Assembly (NCBI RefSeq): GCF_905171775.1
Contig: NC_053497.1
Location: 33,310,764-33,374,763, forward strand
DNA from: Rana temporaria
Lineage: Eukaryota; Chordata; Amphibia; Anura; Ranidae
Direction of reading: 5' to 3'
DNA: 64,000 nt
In this document: positions 46,152 through 57,300 of the stretch, one piece after another
Layout of the letters: the number at the start of each line of letters is the position of its first letter
Numbering within the stretch: the stretch's first letter is position 1
Position numbers and translations under genes: made by a program
Notes under the pieces: generated by a model
The model's input: the letters and a program-made list of their open reading frames with translations, nothing else
Database searches by the model: none
Told to the model about the DNA's origin: nothing

Positions 46152-46789
46152 TCACTTTTCTAGTTCTGCCAGTCTGTTCAATTCCTGCGACAGAGCCGTA
46201 ACAGTCTCCAACACCCGCACTCGGTCCTTTGCCATCAGGCGAGCGCTACATCTCTGCATAAAGCGATCCGGATGCCAAGTCACTCTTTGTGCCCGCAGGT
46301 AGCGCTTATATGATGTGATGTCTGAGGAGTCTGCACCTGCTGCTACGAACCGCGCCATCTGCTCTGCAGTGCCACCTGGAACTGGCCAAGGGATGTCCTT
46401 GTAGCTCAACATCCGAATACCCGTCCTTGTATCTGTGTTAAGGGCACTATCATTGTCAGTCGTGTCACAACTTTTTTCTGTTGGCTCAGCATTGCCAGTG
46501 CCATGCTTTGAGTCAGTCTCATGGCTTGTACCGGCACCCCCGAACACCTCCTGGCATTTCCTGTGATATCTATCACTGTTAGCCTGGTGCAGTTCTCTCT
46601 CCATTTGTTCTTTTCTTTCTTGGTATTTCCGCTCCCCCACAAGCCTGGAGGTGTCCTGCAAAGTCACAACTTTAGTCTTTACAACTGTATTATCATAGCG
46701 ACAATTTCTAGTATGGTATTCTCTGTAGATACGATCGGCCCAGGATTCAAAGCTTTCCGTTTCGGGAGCAGAATCCTCGTAGTCTTCAT
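46152..46789 (-). CDS. NFKBIL1: NFKBIL1, last coding exon
   Basis: The acceptor TTTCTTCTTTAAG ends at 46790 and TGA is at 46154-46152. It opens in phase 1 with (D)EDYEDSAPETESFESWADR and runs 638 nt. The middle (residues about 255-300) is a poorly conserved Ser/Thr/Asp-rich linker. The C-terminal 80 residues, from SYKDIPWPVPGG on, are the most conserved part of the family. A possible AATAAA lies about 220 nt downstream (45933-45928). Confidence 0.95.
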
Positions 46790-49700
46790 CTTAAAGAAGA
46801 AAAAAAAATTGTGTTATATAAAATGGGAAATGTATCAGAAGTTGTTTCGAAGATTGTGCAAAGCGAGAAATTTGAATACAAAGGTTGGTTCACACCTACA
46901 GGTGAGACAAAGCATGGCCACGTTCCTGCACATCGTACGTAGGGCAGGCCATTCATTTGAAAGGGCTGGACTACATGCAAGAAAGGGAGAAATGAAGCTC
47001 GACTTTTTTTTTTTAATCTATGTGGCACCGTGCGGTTTGGTGTGCACAAAAACACAAGCGTTTGCAGATGCATGGGATATCATTAAACACATTAAATATC
47101 ATTAAGGACCAGAAGGATTGGCCCCCTTAATGACCGGGCCATTTTTTGCGATACGGCACTGTGACGCTTTAACGGACAATTGTGCAGTCGTGCGACATTG
47201 TACCCAAACAAAAATTATGTATTTTTTTTCCCACAAATAGAGCTTTCTTTTGGTGGTATTTGATCACCTCTGCAGTTCTTATTTTTTGCGCTATAAACAA
47301 AGTGCGACATTTGTGGAAAAAAAATGAAAACCATATTTTTTTCATTTTTGCTTAAATATCCCCTCGATACAAAAAAAAAAACTAACTGTGGGGGAAGTGT
47401 ACTGACTGGAGGAGGAGAGATATCACTGTTCCTGTTCCTGGTCACCAGGAACAGCCGATCTCTCTCTACACCCATTCTGGCTCTCTGTGGAGCAATCGTG
47501 GGTGGCCGGTGGACATCACGAATCAGGTCCGGCTTCACACGCGCCCCCTATCGCTCTTAAGGCGGCCGATGTACACCTACAGCGATTCACACAGCCGCGC
47601 CAACCTGCCACAGTATAATGGCGGCAGCTGATCAGCAAGTAGTTAAAAATGAATGGCACCACAGTCCATCTGCTAAATGGCAAGGTGTTTCTCTTGCGCT
47701 GCAACACTTGCACGTGTTGCCAACATGCAAAGGATTGAACCTAGCCGAAGACTGGAATGACACTATATACAATGCATTTAACATGCAATGATGTGTGTTA
47801 AATGCACTTGTGTGTTGCATTGTTGGGCAGGTTTTTCCAATGTTGTGGGGCTTTACATTTTTATTTTTTTATCCCAACGCATGTTGTAACATGTTTCGCT
47901 GCATCTAAATGCAGCATGTCCTATTTTTGCCCATTGGGGTAAACTGGGCCCATTGCAAACAATGAGGGGAGTTAATAAAAACTAGAGCAACCAGCATCTG
48001 AAGCAGCTGTCAGGGCAACCAATCGGCTTCTAGCTTTTATCCTCAGAGCTTAATGGAACAAGCTGAAGAGAGAAGCTGATTGGTTGCAATCCACAGCCAC
48101 TTCAATTGTGATAAATTCCCCCAATGTATTTTAGCTTGTTGTTACATTGAGCAATGCTGCCCAACGCACATGCATGGGGTGTGAATGAGCCCTTAACTAC
48201 TTCCCACCAACCTGGCGTATATATGCGGCCTATCGATGGGTGGGCTTTAGCGCTGATCAGTCGCATACATTTTGCCCTATGTAAACACTTTACCAACACA
48301 GTAACAGGAAGCTTCAGATGCATACTTGCAAATCAGGAGCTTTCTGATCATGTGACCACTGTGACTGCCAATCACAGTGGTCACATGATCCAAATGCAAA
48401 ATGCCTGCCTTCCAGCATTTAGATCCACTTAAAGGGTCGGGAGACAGAGGCAGGAAGGAGTTAATAAGCAATGTATTGGAAAGTGACAGTACACTGGTTT
48501 GATCACAAATGTCAGTTGATCTTGCCAGAAATACAGTGTCATTGTCCCTTCCTGTGTGCTTACAAGAAAGAACCTTATATTTCTTGTGTGAACTACTATT
48601 ATTATCAATCTACAATGTAATGGGGATGAACAAAGGCAGAAGTCCTGTGTGACAACCATGGCTTCCTCCGTAAATACAGGGAAGGAGAGAGAGTAGCCAC
48701 CCAGGGACAAGTAGTATGTTATTTGCAGGATTATCAGGTGAAAATAAAGAAAAATCAGCTTGAAAAAAGGAAAACAATTGCATCCACCGCATCTGGAAAA
48801 CTGCAATATATTATATTTTTGCTTTTTGGGTTTAAATAACCATCAATGGGTAAGTGTAGCACTTACAAGTATTTATTGACCCCCAAAAATGCCCCTTCAT
48901 CTATTTTTCTCTCTATAAGGATGAAAGATATTTATTCAGGTATCACTCAGGTTCCCATTCTACTTCCTGGACTGAGATTCTGGTTCAGATGACACCATCA
49001 GTATAAGGCAGGGATCCTCAAACTACGGCCCTCCAGCTGTTGTAGAACTACACATCCCATGAGGCCTTGTAACACACTGACATTCACAGACATGACTAGG
49101 CATGATGGGAATTGTAGTTCCTGAACAACTGGAGGGCCGTAGTTTGAAGACCCATGGTATAAGGCTTTGGTGCTTTTCACACGTTTGAGGCCTGTCCTGA
49201 ACACCTGTAATGAGCCAGCACCTGCCCCATGGAGTTCAATGTGGACTGCTGGATGAAATCTATTCAACCTCTGATAAACTAAGCACTCAAGTTCAAACAG
49301 AACATGGATGGTAATGCACCATGCACAAACCTAAACAGTAACATCGCTTCTATTGCACTCACCGTCATACTGCCCATACAGCTCTTGGTATTCATCCATG
49401 CTCTCAGCTAAAAGCTTCTCTCTCCACTCTGTTGTCTCCTTAGATGAGGAATTCCTGAACACCTCAGTGGAGCTCTCTTTTTCAATCATATGTCTCTCCT
49501 GAAAACCCAGAGAAAAACATTTTAAACCTAACACAAACCTAAGCAGTGGTCTCTCAGCAGAGGTCCAACAAATATCTGCTGTGTAAGATCAATAGTTCCC
49601 CAATCAGCAGGGAGCATGAAGTTTGATTTTAGAGTGATAGTTCTGACTCACCAATAGGGTGTTTCAGGATGTTTTTAGTTTAAACATGGCAGTTGTTTAT

Positions 49701-52700
49701 GATACACAGTGATTAGCAATTAAATGTATTCCGTTAGGGTTTACATTAGGGATGTCCCGATACCGATACTAGTATCGGTATCGATACCGAGCATTTCCCT
49801 GAGTACTTGTACTCGAGGAAATGCTCCGATGCTTCACCCGATACCAGGGCAGTCGGGGTGATCGGTGCAGCAGGGGAGTTGCAAGCACTGATCTGCCTCC
49901 TTTTCAGCTGCTATAGTTAAAGTTAAACAGCGGTGATCGGTGCTTGCAACTCCCCCCAAAGCCGCACTGATCCTTGCTGACTGTCTCCCTTCGTCCTGTC
50001 TCCCTCCGTCCTGTCCCCCCTCCGTCCTGTCCCCCCTCCGTCCTGTCCCCCCTCCGTCCTGTCCCCCCTCCGTCCTGTCCCCCCTCCGTCCTGTCCCCCC
50101 TCCGTCCTGTCCCCCCTCCGTCCTGTCCCCCCTCCGTCCTCCGTCCTGTCCCCAGAATGGAATGGAGCTCCTCTCCATTCATTTTAGCTGAGGCTGCAGA
50201 GAAAGGGACTGGGGAATCTGTGTCCTTAATCCCTTTCTTTTTTTCTGATAAATTGCAATAAATAAAAAAAATGAATTTTAAAAAATAATACAAATTTAAT
50301 TAAAAAAAACACACTGACAATCCACCCCCCCCCCCCAAAAAAAAGAAAGCACTGAAAAAAAAAAAAAAAATACTGCCACTGTCACATGACATTAAAAAAA
50401 AAAGTATCGGTAATCAGTATCGGCAAGTACTTGAAAAAAAGTATCGGTACTTGTAATCGGTCTCAAAAAAGTGGTATCGGGGCAACCCTAGTTTACATTT
50501 ACATGAACATGCGCCCTGTATGGGAGAAGTATGGACTTGATAATTCTGGTTTCCTCTTGAATTGCTTTCTGCCTGGCTTCACAGAAGTGTCAGAATTTCT
50601 TATCTCCACACTTGTCATGGGTCAGTGACTCAAAGCATTTACATGATATCCATAGAATTATCCTTATCAAAAGGGAGAGTTCAGAAATGGCAGCCTACAT
50701 AATTCTCTAAAGCCCTGTACACGCGACCGGGAATCTCATCAGGAAACCACTTACCTGAGCCCTATTTCGATCCAGCGCTGTGCACAAGAGGAGCGGCTCT
50801 CCTGGCTCTGTCCCTTCTCACTGGGCAGATTAATAGCAGCATGAGCCATTGGCTCCCACTCCTGTCAATCAAATCCTATGACAAGGGAGCAGGGACGGGG
50901 TGGGGCTGAGCCCTACTGTCTGTATCAATAGATACAGACAGCAGCGCTCAGAGGGTGCCCGCCTGTGTGCCACCATAGGAAGTGGCTTCCTATGGTGGCA
51001 CATGAAGAGGAGGAGCGGAGAGCGCTGGTGGGAGACCCCAAAACAGGAGGATCGGGGCACCTCTGTGTAAAACCATTGCACAGAGCAGGCAAGTAGAACA
51101 TGTTTGTTTTTTTAATTTTAAAAAACTGGAAGCTTTAATATCACTTTAATCACCCAATGGGGATTGTTTCTTTCCTTCAACAAAAGTCGAAACATTCTTT
51201 AAAAAAAATATATATTATTTTTTGGACCGATCTACAGTTGTGTATCAAAGAAAATAGGTTACCATAAGGTCTTCTGCCCGGCGGAGGATTTGACGTGGCG
51301 TTGTCCCTTGCTTATTGGGAACGTTAATTGCCTGTGGACAATGTTTCAGAATTGGAACACACAGGTCTGTGTACACTGAGGAGAGAGGATAGGGGAATGA
51401 TAAGGTCAGAATTATAAAAGCAAGTAGCAGGAAGCAAACTAGTAGATGGAAAGACAACATATCGCCAAGGCCCCATGTTTGTACCCCTATCATTGCCGAT
51501 TTAATCTCTTATGTGAAATTGATGAAAACTGCCATTAAAATACTTTAATTGTATGTCTTCATCTGAAGTCACATGACTGCTATCTTGGTGAGTAGTTGGT
51601 GAGTATTTTCCACTGAGGAATGTAAAAGGGAGGGGGTGCTGTATGTACCCATCAGGTATGAATGTGGTCGCGGCTCCAAGAAAATAACAGCGTATGCACA
51701 CTGGAGGAAGCTTCTGACAGCACTTTTGCATACATATTGAAGCAGGGCAGCTTCTGGGGGCTGACAAGATGCTTGATCGATTAGCAATTCGGCCCAAACT
51801 AAGCTTATAAGTAGGGAAACAGCAGAATCACCAGGTCATTTATTGATAATTTAGGCCAATGTAAAGTGGAGTTCCACCCATAAATATAACATTACATCAG
51901 TAGTTTTAAAAAAATGTCATTTTTTTCTTAAAGGACTACTTTTTTTTTTTTAGATGCCTTCAAAGTGTTGTTGCTAGGTAGAATAGTTAATCTTCCCTCT
52001 TCCTGCACCTAGGTGCTTAACCACTTAAAGACCTCAGGTGTTTTTCAGATTTGGTGTTTGCAAGACTAAAACATTTTTTTCTGCTAGAAAATTACTTAAA
52101 ACCCCCAAACATTATATATATATTTTTTTCTAACACCCTAGAGAATAAAATGGCGGTCATTGCAATACTTTTTGTCACACCGTATTTGCGCAGCAGTCTT
52201 ACAAGCGCACTTTTTTTGGAAAAAATTCACTTTTTTGAATTAAAAAATAAGACAACAATAAATTTGGCCCAATTTTTTTATATATTGTGAAAGATAATGT
52301 TACGCCGAGTAAAATGATACCCAACATGTCACGCTTTAAAATTGCGCCCGCTCGTGGCATGGCGTCAAACTTTTACCCTTAAAAATCTAGATAGGCGACG
52401 TTTAAAAAATTCTATAAGTTGCATTTTTTGAGCTACAGAGTAGCTCTAGGGCTATAATTATTGCTCTCGCTCTAACGATCGCGGCGATACCTCACTTGTG
52501 TGATTTGAACACCGTTTTCATATGCGGGCGCTACTCGCGTATGCGTTCGCTTCTGCGCGCGAGCTCGTCAGGACGGGGCGCTTTAAAAAAAAATTTTTTT
52601 TGTTTTCTTATTTAATTTTATTGATTTTATTATTTTTTACACTAAAATATAAAAAAAAAAAAAAATGATCACTTTTATTCCTATTACAAGGAATGTAAAC

Positions 52701-55345
52701 ATCCCTTGTAATAGAAAAAAGCATGACAGGTCCTCTTAAATATGAGATCTGGGGTCAAAAAGACCTCAGATCTCATATTTAGGCTTAAATGAAAAAAAAA
52801 AAAAAAAAAAAAGGAAAATTTGTCATTTAAAAAAATGACAGAAAAAAAATTGTCTCTTTAAGAGGCTGGGCGGGACTGACGTTTTGACGTCACTTCCGCC
52901 CAGCAGAGCTATGAGGACGGGTGGGGGCCATCTTGCCCTCACTCAAGTCCTCACACACAAGGCGGCAGCATCGGATCTCCTCCGCCGCTACCGACGGCTC
53001 CGGTAAGCGGCGGAGGGCGCGGAAAAGCGGCGGGAGGGGGGGGGCCCCTCTCCCGCCACCGATAACGGCGATCTCGCGGCGAATCCGCCGCGGAGACCGC
53101 CGTTATCGTTTACACGGCCGCCAGCTGAAAACATGGATATCTCAGTTGTGGCAGCAGCTGCTGCCGTTACTGAGATATCCATGTTTAAAAAGAGGACGTA
53201 TATATACAGTGGGGGGTCCTTAAGTGGTTAATGCTTCCTAACCTACACCGCACAGACTCCTGGGAATGTAGTGGGTGTAACTTTCCAGGAGTCTGTGCAC
53301 TCCCCAGTCTCGAAGAATCATGTGACTTGGATAGTACAGGTGCTGAAACCTGATCTGAAACCTATTACACTGCTTGTGCAGCACTGAGCATGTGCAAAAT
53401 CTGCAAGGCTGAAATCCAGGAAGTCATACAGTCTGGCTTCATTATGCCCACACTTAAGATGGCCCCAGTCAATTTCTATTTTATAAAGTGTCTAAATGCT
53501 GTAACAACCTAACAAAACGGACCTTAGTTTACAGACCAACTTTACTAGAATACATTAAGCTTGTGTGATACAGGGGTACTTATATTTAAAAAGGGAAATT
53601 GTGGCCGGAACTCCACTTTAAGCTTGCATATTAACACTTTAATACCAGGCGCTTACCCCCTTCCCGCCCAAGCCAATTTTCAGCTTTCTGCGCTGTCGCT
53701 GTTTAAATGACAATTGCGCGGTCATGCTACACTATACCCAAACGGAATTCTCATCATTTTATTCCCACAAATAGAGCTTACTTTTGGTGGTATTTGATCA
53801 CCTCTGCGGTTTAAATTTTTTGCTAAACAAATTAAAAAAATTAAATAAGTTTTGCTTTTGTTTCTGTTATAAATAAGTACGTTTTCACCTTCACTGATGG
53901 GCACTGATAAGGCGGCACCAATGAGCGGGCACTGATGGGCACTTATGGGTGGCACTGATGGGCATTGATAGGTGACATTGATGGGCACTTATGGGTATCC
54001 CTGGTGGCACTGGCAGGAATAGTGGGTGGGCACCAATTGGCAGCTGCCTGGGCACAGATTTGCATTTCCCTGGTGGTCCAGTGTAGATGGCCATCCTGGT
54101 GATCCTGGGCGGGATCTAAGGGGGGCTGCACTGATAAACAATCAGCACAGACCCCCCTGTCAGGAGAGCATATGATCGGCTCTCCTCTACTCGCGTCTGT
54201 CAGACGCGAGTGAGGGAAAGCCGGTCAACGGCTCTTTCTGTTTATATCGTGATCAGCCGCGATTGGACGTGGCTGATCACGTGGTAAAGAGCCTCTGTTG
54301 GAGACTCTTTACCGAGATCGCCGCGATGCGCACTGCCACAGGCGCACGGCGGCTGTTATCCCGCTGGACATCATATGACGTTCAGTCCGGATAATGCAAG
54401 AACCTTTCTTTAACCATTTCCCGCCCAGCCTATAGCAAAATGACAGGCCAGGACGGGAAGTGGTTAAAGGGGTTGTAAAGGTACAACTTTTTTTTTCCCT
54501 AAATAGCTTCCTTTACCTTAGTGCCGTCCTTCTTCACTTACCTCATCCTTCCATTTTGCTTTTAAATGTCCTTATTTCTTCTGAGAAATCCTCACTTCCT
54601 GTTCTTCTGTCTGTAACTCCACACAGTAATGCGAGGCTTTCTCCCTGGTGTTGAGTGTCATGCTCGCCCTCTCCCTTGGACTACAGGAGAGTCAGGTTGC
54701 TCTCTACGTTACAGATAGAGAAAGGAGCTGTGTGTTAGTGGGTGTCCTGACTCTCCTGTAGTCCAAGGGAGGGGGCGAGCACGACACTCCACACCAGGGA
54801 GAAAGCCTTGCATTACTGTGTGGAGTTACAGACAGAAGAACAGGAAGTGAGGATTTCTCAGAAGAAAGAAGGACATTTAAAAGCAAAATGGAAGGATGAG
54901 GTAAGTGAAGGAGGACTGCACTAAGGTAAAGGAAGTGTGGTTGTTTATTTATTGGTTGAACTAGATGGATTTGTGTCTTTTTTCAACCTAACTATATGTA
55001 ACCTGTCACTTGGCCACTAATTGGCAACGTAACAGCATTAATTTAGGTTGTATTTAACTGTGACCTCTTCTTACCTCTCCATTCTCCCTTCTCCATCTCC
55101 TGGGCCGCCACATGTAGAGCGTTATTTCCCGCAGCGTCGCACTGCAGGGGGTCAGCTCCTTTCCGGAGCAGTAGAAGAGCGCAGGCATTATCGGGCATTA
55201 AGCAGGCAGTGTGAAGTAGGCTCTGTCCACTTGGCAGTGGCTGGTCGAGCTGAAGATGGCGGTGACGGCGAATGTAAGACTTCAGTCGCAGAACATCTCC
55301 CTTCTGAATGTAGCGCAGCGCTCGCAGTTCCCGGCGGAAAGACAT
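46152..55345 (-). CDS. NFKBIL1: NF-kappa-B inhibitor-like protein 1 (four coding exons)
   Basis: Coding exons 55345-55075, 51375-51263, 49498-49363 and 46789-46152 join in frame (1158 nt, 385 residues; human protein about 381). Residues about 38-128 hold ankyrin-type repeats (SLLHTACLMPDNACALLLL, GNNALHVAA, NKQGTTPRQIL). Residues 149-173 match the conserved EWREKL...YGQYD block. Residues 175-385 hold SFESWADRIYREYH, DIPWPVPGG (305-313) and RVTWHPDRF (WHPDRF 345-350), then TALSQELNRLAELEK at the end. The family is nuclear, linked to restraint of NF-kappa-B signalling and to RNA processing; the exact reaction is not settled. The first ATG of exon 2 is used because the acceptor lies six bases upstream and the candidate upstream exon has no compatible frame. 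The gene looks intact. Confidence 0.93.
47103..47642 (+). mobile_element. Family B transposon, shortened
   Basis: Starts with TTAAGGACCAGAAGG, carries AGAGCTTTCTTTTGGTGGTA and GCGCTATAAACAAAG, and ends CAGCAAGTAGTTAA. Lies in the last intron of NFKBIL1. The middle of the family is deleted. Confidence 0.75.
47965..48125. mobile_element. Short palindromic MITE
   Basis: The left GGGGAGTTAATAAAAACTAG and the right GTGATAAATTCCCCC are diverged inverted ends, with inner CAACCAATCGGCTTCT against AGAAGCTGATTGGTTG. It lies inside an NFKBIL1 intron. Confidence 0.6.
48197..48460. mobile_element. TTAA-flanked short element
   Basis: TTAA at 48193-48196 and 48461-48464, ends CTACTTCCCACCAACC and GGCAGGAAGGAG. 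Inner hairpin GATCATGTGACCACTGTGA with GTGGTCACATGATC. Confidence 0.6.
48465..49000. other. NFKBIL1: NFKBIL1 intron, no feature seen
   Basis: Apparently single-copy intron sequence between coding exons 4 and 5. No additional exon with matching splice sites is noticed. Confidence 0.5.
49009..49156. mobile_element. Short hAT MITE, 148 bp
   Basis: Ends CAGGGATCCTCAAACTACGG and CGTAGTTTGAAGACCCATG, exact 8-bp duplication GTATAAGG at 49001-49008 and 49157-49164. It is related in layout to the MITE at 13708-13865 (both contain a GGGAATTGTAGTT block). Confidence 0.92.
49363..49498 (-). CDS. NFKBIL1: NFKBIL1, third coding exon
   Basis: The acceptor TGGGTTTTCAG ends at 49499 and the donor GACG/GTGAGT begins at 49362. 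It is 136 nt, phase 0 in and phase 1 out. It encodes ERHMIEKESSTEVF, then ETTEWREKLLAESMDEYQEL and YGQYD. The WREKL...EYQE block aligns with the EWRQKL...EWQE stretch of the mammalian protein. Confidence 0.93.
49747..50490. mobile_element. hAT-type element with 17-bp minisatellite
   Basis: Ends TAGGGATGTCCCGATACC and GGTATCGGGGCAACCCTA, exact 8-bp duplication GTTTACAT at 49739-49746 and 50491-50498. About ten copies of CCTCCGTCCTGTCCCCC occupy 49985-50155 and open frames on both strands. It lies in an NFKBIL1 intron. Confidence 0.92.
50730..51150 (-). mobile_element. Family F repeat
   Basis: The right side reads AGTAGAACATGTTTGTTTTT followed by a tail ending ATATCACTTTAA, the complement of the family F start. 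The left begins near AACCACTTACCTGAGCCC. Just before it, AGCCCTGTACACGCGACCGG (50712) is a lone GTACACACGA-type MITE end. Confidence 0.5.
51263..51375 (-). CDS. NFKBIL1: NFKBIL1, second coding exon
   Basis: The acceptor CTCTCTCCTCAG ends at 51376 and the donor CTTATG/GTAACC begins at 51262. It is 113 nt, entering in phase 1 and leaving in phase 0. It encodes (V)YTDLCVPILKHCPQAINVP, then NKQGTTPRQILRRAEDLM, aligning with the ankyrin segment YTDFFLPLL...NKDGETPGQIL of mammals. Confidence 0.93.
51500..51856. other. NFKBIL1: NFKBIL1 intron, no feature seen
   Basis: Single-copy-looking intron sequence. The minus-strand frames here show no family resemblance and lack matching splice sites. Confidence 0.45.
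51857..53624. mobile_element. Older MITE split by a family A element
   Basis: AAAGTGGAGTTCCACCC at 51863 and GGAACTCCACTTTAAGC at 53610 are inverted ends. The family A element 52021-53227 lies between them. Inner segments include CAGACTCCTGGGAATG and CCAGGAGTCTGTG, a short hairpin. Confidence 0.65.
52021..53227 (+). mobile_element. Family A transposon, complete copy
   Basis: TTAA at 52017-52020 and 53228-53231, with ends CCACTTAAAG and CTTAAGTGG. It is the best copy of the family in this window and serves as the reference for 2398-3581. No transposase. It contains the GCAGCAGCTGCTGCC hairpin and AGATCTCATATTT inverted pairs. It sits in intron sequence between the first two NFKBIL1 coding exons. 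Confidence 0.88.
53631..54463 (+). mobile_element. Family B-like element with short tandem repeat
   Basis: Carries GACAATTGCGCGGTCATGCT and TTTTGGTGGTATTTGATCAC, then a degenerate GGGCACTGATGGGCACTTAT array at 53890-54000, and ends GACGGGAAGTGGTTAA. Confidence 0.7.
54464..55010. mobile_element. Palindromic TTAA-type element and LINE tail
   Basis: Begins AAGGGGTTGTAAAGGTAC after TTAA. Arms 54500-54700 and 54736-54935 are long inverted copies (CTCTCCTGTAGTCCAAGG and complement) meeting near 54718. The right terminus is replaced by a LINE tail (ACTAGATGGATTTGTGTC, about 54950-55010). Confidence 0.75.
55075..55345 (-). CDS. NFKBIL1: NFKBIL1, first coding exon
   Basis: The acceptor TTTGTTTTGTAG ends at 55351, the start ATG is at 55345-55343 and the donor GAGAG/GTAAGA begins at 55074. 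It encodes MSFRRELRALRYIQKGD, a basic leader like the RRERRFRRYL stretch of mammals, then SLLHTACLMPDNACALLLL and RKGADPLQCDAAGNNALHVA, two ankyrin-type repeats. The mammalian protein has about 30 further N-terminal residues that are not seen here. Confidence 0.9.
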
Positions 55346-55639
55346 GAGACCTACAAAACAAAGTACCAGAAAATTTGTATATAACTTAGGAGCCAAATCA
55401 GGAAAACTGACCCCCCCCCCCCCCTGATGCCCCCTCTTTCGACTGCTATACGGAATCCTAAGCATCCTGGGATATGTGACATGTATGTCCCAAAAGCCTT
55501 CAGAGCAGAGGAGATGTCATTATGGCCCAATTTAAAAAAACTTTTTTTTTTGGACATTTTACATTGCAGATGGGGGAGGGTTGCAATTATGCCCCATGCA
55601 TCTATCGAGTGAAGTTCAATTTCTAAAAAGAAATTGTTC

Positions 55640-56137
55640 TTTTTTTTTTCCCCACAAGTAGAGCTTTCTTTTGGTGGTATTTGATCACCTCTGCGGTTTT
55701 AATTTTTTTGCGCTATAAACAAAAAAATAATGACAATTTAAAAAAACAAAACAACTTTTTTTCTCAGTTTAGGCCGATAAGTATTCTTAAAGCGCCTACA
55801 AAATAGGGGATTCCCTGAAAACAATTCTTACTGTGGGGGGGAGGTGACCGATGCTGTGTCCCAATGTACAAGGGACACACCATCGGTCTCCTCTCCCTGA
55901 CAGGACGTGGATCTCTGTGTTTACACAGAGATCCACGTCCCTGGCTCTGTTAATGCCGATCGTGGGTACCTGGGAGAAATTGCGGCCGCCAGGCACGCGC
56001 ATCGGCATCTGAGTGACGCGGCCGGGCGCGCGCCCCCCATCGGCCAGGAGGCCCAAGGACGTCATAGGACGTCCTCCCGGCATTGTAGAGCCACCTTGTA
56101 GCCGTCATTCTACAATAGCCGGGATGGGAAGTGGTTA
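55640..56137 (+). mobile_element. Family B element, left part shortened
   Basis: AGAGCTTTCTTTTGGTGGTA at 55661, GCGCTATAAACAAAA and the end GATGGGAAGTGGTTAAG. An inner palindrome AGATCCACGTCC with GGACGTGGATCT lies near 55905-55940. Confidence 0.75.
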
Positions 56138-56444
56138 AGAAGTCAATTAAATCCAATGACTTATTTTCCGTGTGCCCATCATTAAGCCCACATTCACATT
56201 TGTTGCTCTAAGTAACCCCTTTAGGCCCTCTGCTGGTCGACAACTTCCCTTCCCTTGGTCCAACCCCCCCCCCTCCCCCTCTACTTTCCCTTATCTTTTT
56301 TGATTACATTTTTGGTTACCGCAACATCACCCAATAGGGTATACGATCCTTTATAGGAGGTGACACTCACCATCTATATAATAGTGGATACTTGCGCTAT
56401 CCTTCCTTCCCCCCCCCCCCCTTCTTTTCCCTTGTTTTTTCACA
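56138..56444. other. Non-coding, C- and T-rich tracts
   Basis: Several poly-C runs (56266-56276, 56410-56420) and T-rich stretches. No feature recognised. Confidence 0.45.
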
Positions 56445-56705
56445 TTGGGCCAATTTGGCATGCGCATACATATCAAAACGCATGCCAAATTGGTGGCTAT
56501 TGCCGGAAATGGCACCGTCCAAAATAAGTTCCTATACTACTTTTGCTGACTTGGGGGCAATTTGAATAGACATCTGTGCAGGAACCCGCACAGATGTCTG
56601 TCAAATTGCCCCTGAAGTCGGACTGCATTGCTGGTTTGAAATTGCGCAAGTTCAGCTGAACTCGATCGATTTCAAACCCACATCAATGTGAACCTGGGTT
56701 AAAGG
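56445..56705. mobile_element. MITE-like palindromic repeat
   Basis: The inner inverted pairs CAATTTGGCATGCGC with GCATGCCAAATTGG and ATAGACATCTGTGCAGG with CACAGATGTCTGTC, plus a closing AATGTGAACCTGGGTTAA, resemble the GGTTCACAC group. The left end is degraded. Confidence 0.55.
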
Positions 56706-57168
56706 ATAGATACACTTTCAAACAAAGTGCAGTGAACCCGTTCTCCCAGATGCAAAATTACTTTGCGATCATTTCATTCATCTCCACAGTAGTTTTCTAT
56801 ACCGTTCTATGGGAATGGTCTTCTGCCTCAAGACTCAAGCTGGACTGTGGAAACACAAAAAATATTGCATCCAACCCCTGGATCTGCGAGGGTTACATGC
56901 TTTTTTTTTCCATTTTTGGATGTAGTAAAGGAGGGTTATAACCCCTGTCAGAATTAGGTCACCAGAACTAGTGTTCCCACTGGAAAATTTCCCCTTTATT
57001 ACTTTTCTAAGGAAAACCCCAAATTTGGGATTTTTCTTTTACTTTCAATAATGGTAAACAGGACACATAAAGGGTGAATCTCTTTAATGGGGGCACAGAC
57101 AGCAATAAAAACTGAATAAGATATAACAATCACCTTATTTCTCACTCCAGCAAGCTTCCAGCGCTCAC

Positions 57169-57300
57169 CTCTTCTCTACGACACTCCCGGCAGCCGGCCG
57201 TCCTCATGTACAATGTAGGACTATTGTTTCTAAATGGTATGTGATGATGTCAGCATGGGGCCGCCGGCCGGCCGGACTGGCCTTACAGCATGGAGGGAGC
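57169..57300 (-). promoter_or_regulatory. NFKBIL1: Possible NFKBIL1 promoter and untranslated first exon
   Basis: A GC-rich block (GGCCGCCGGCCGGCCGG near 57260) precedes, on the minus strand, a good donor GAGAAGAG/GTGAGC at 57169. The small frame there (ATG at about 57197, MRTAGCRECRREE) ends in phase 0 and cannot join the phase needed by the next exon, so it would be a 5' UTR with an upstream ORF. This is inference only. Confidence 0.35.

Noticed and set aside
57160..57200. A coding first exon of NFKBIL1 (MRTAGCRECRREE)
   Set aside because: Its donor is in phase 0 while the next exon needs one leading base; joining it would break the frame. Kept only as a possible untranslated exon.
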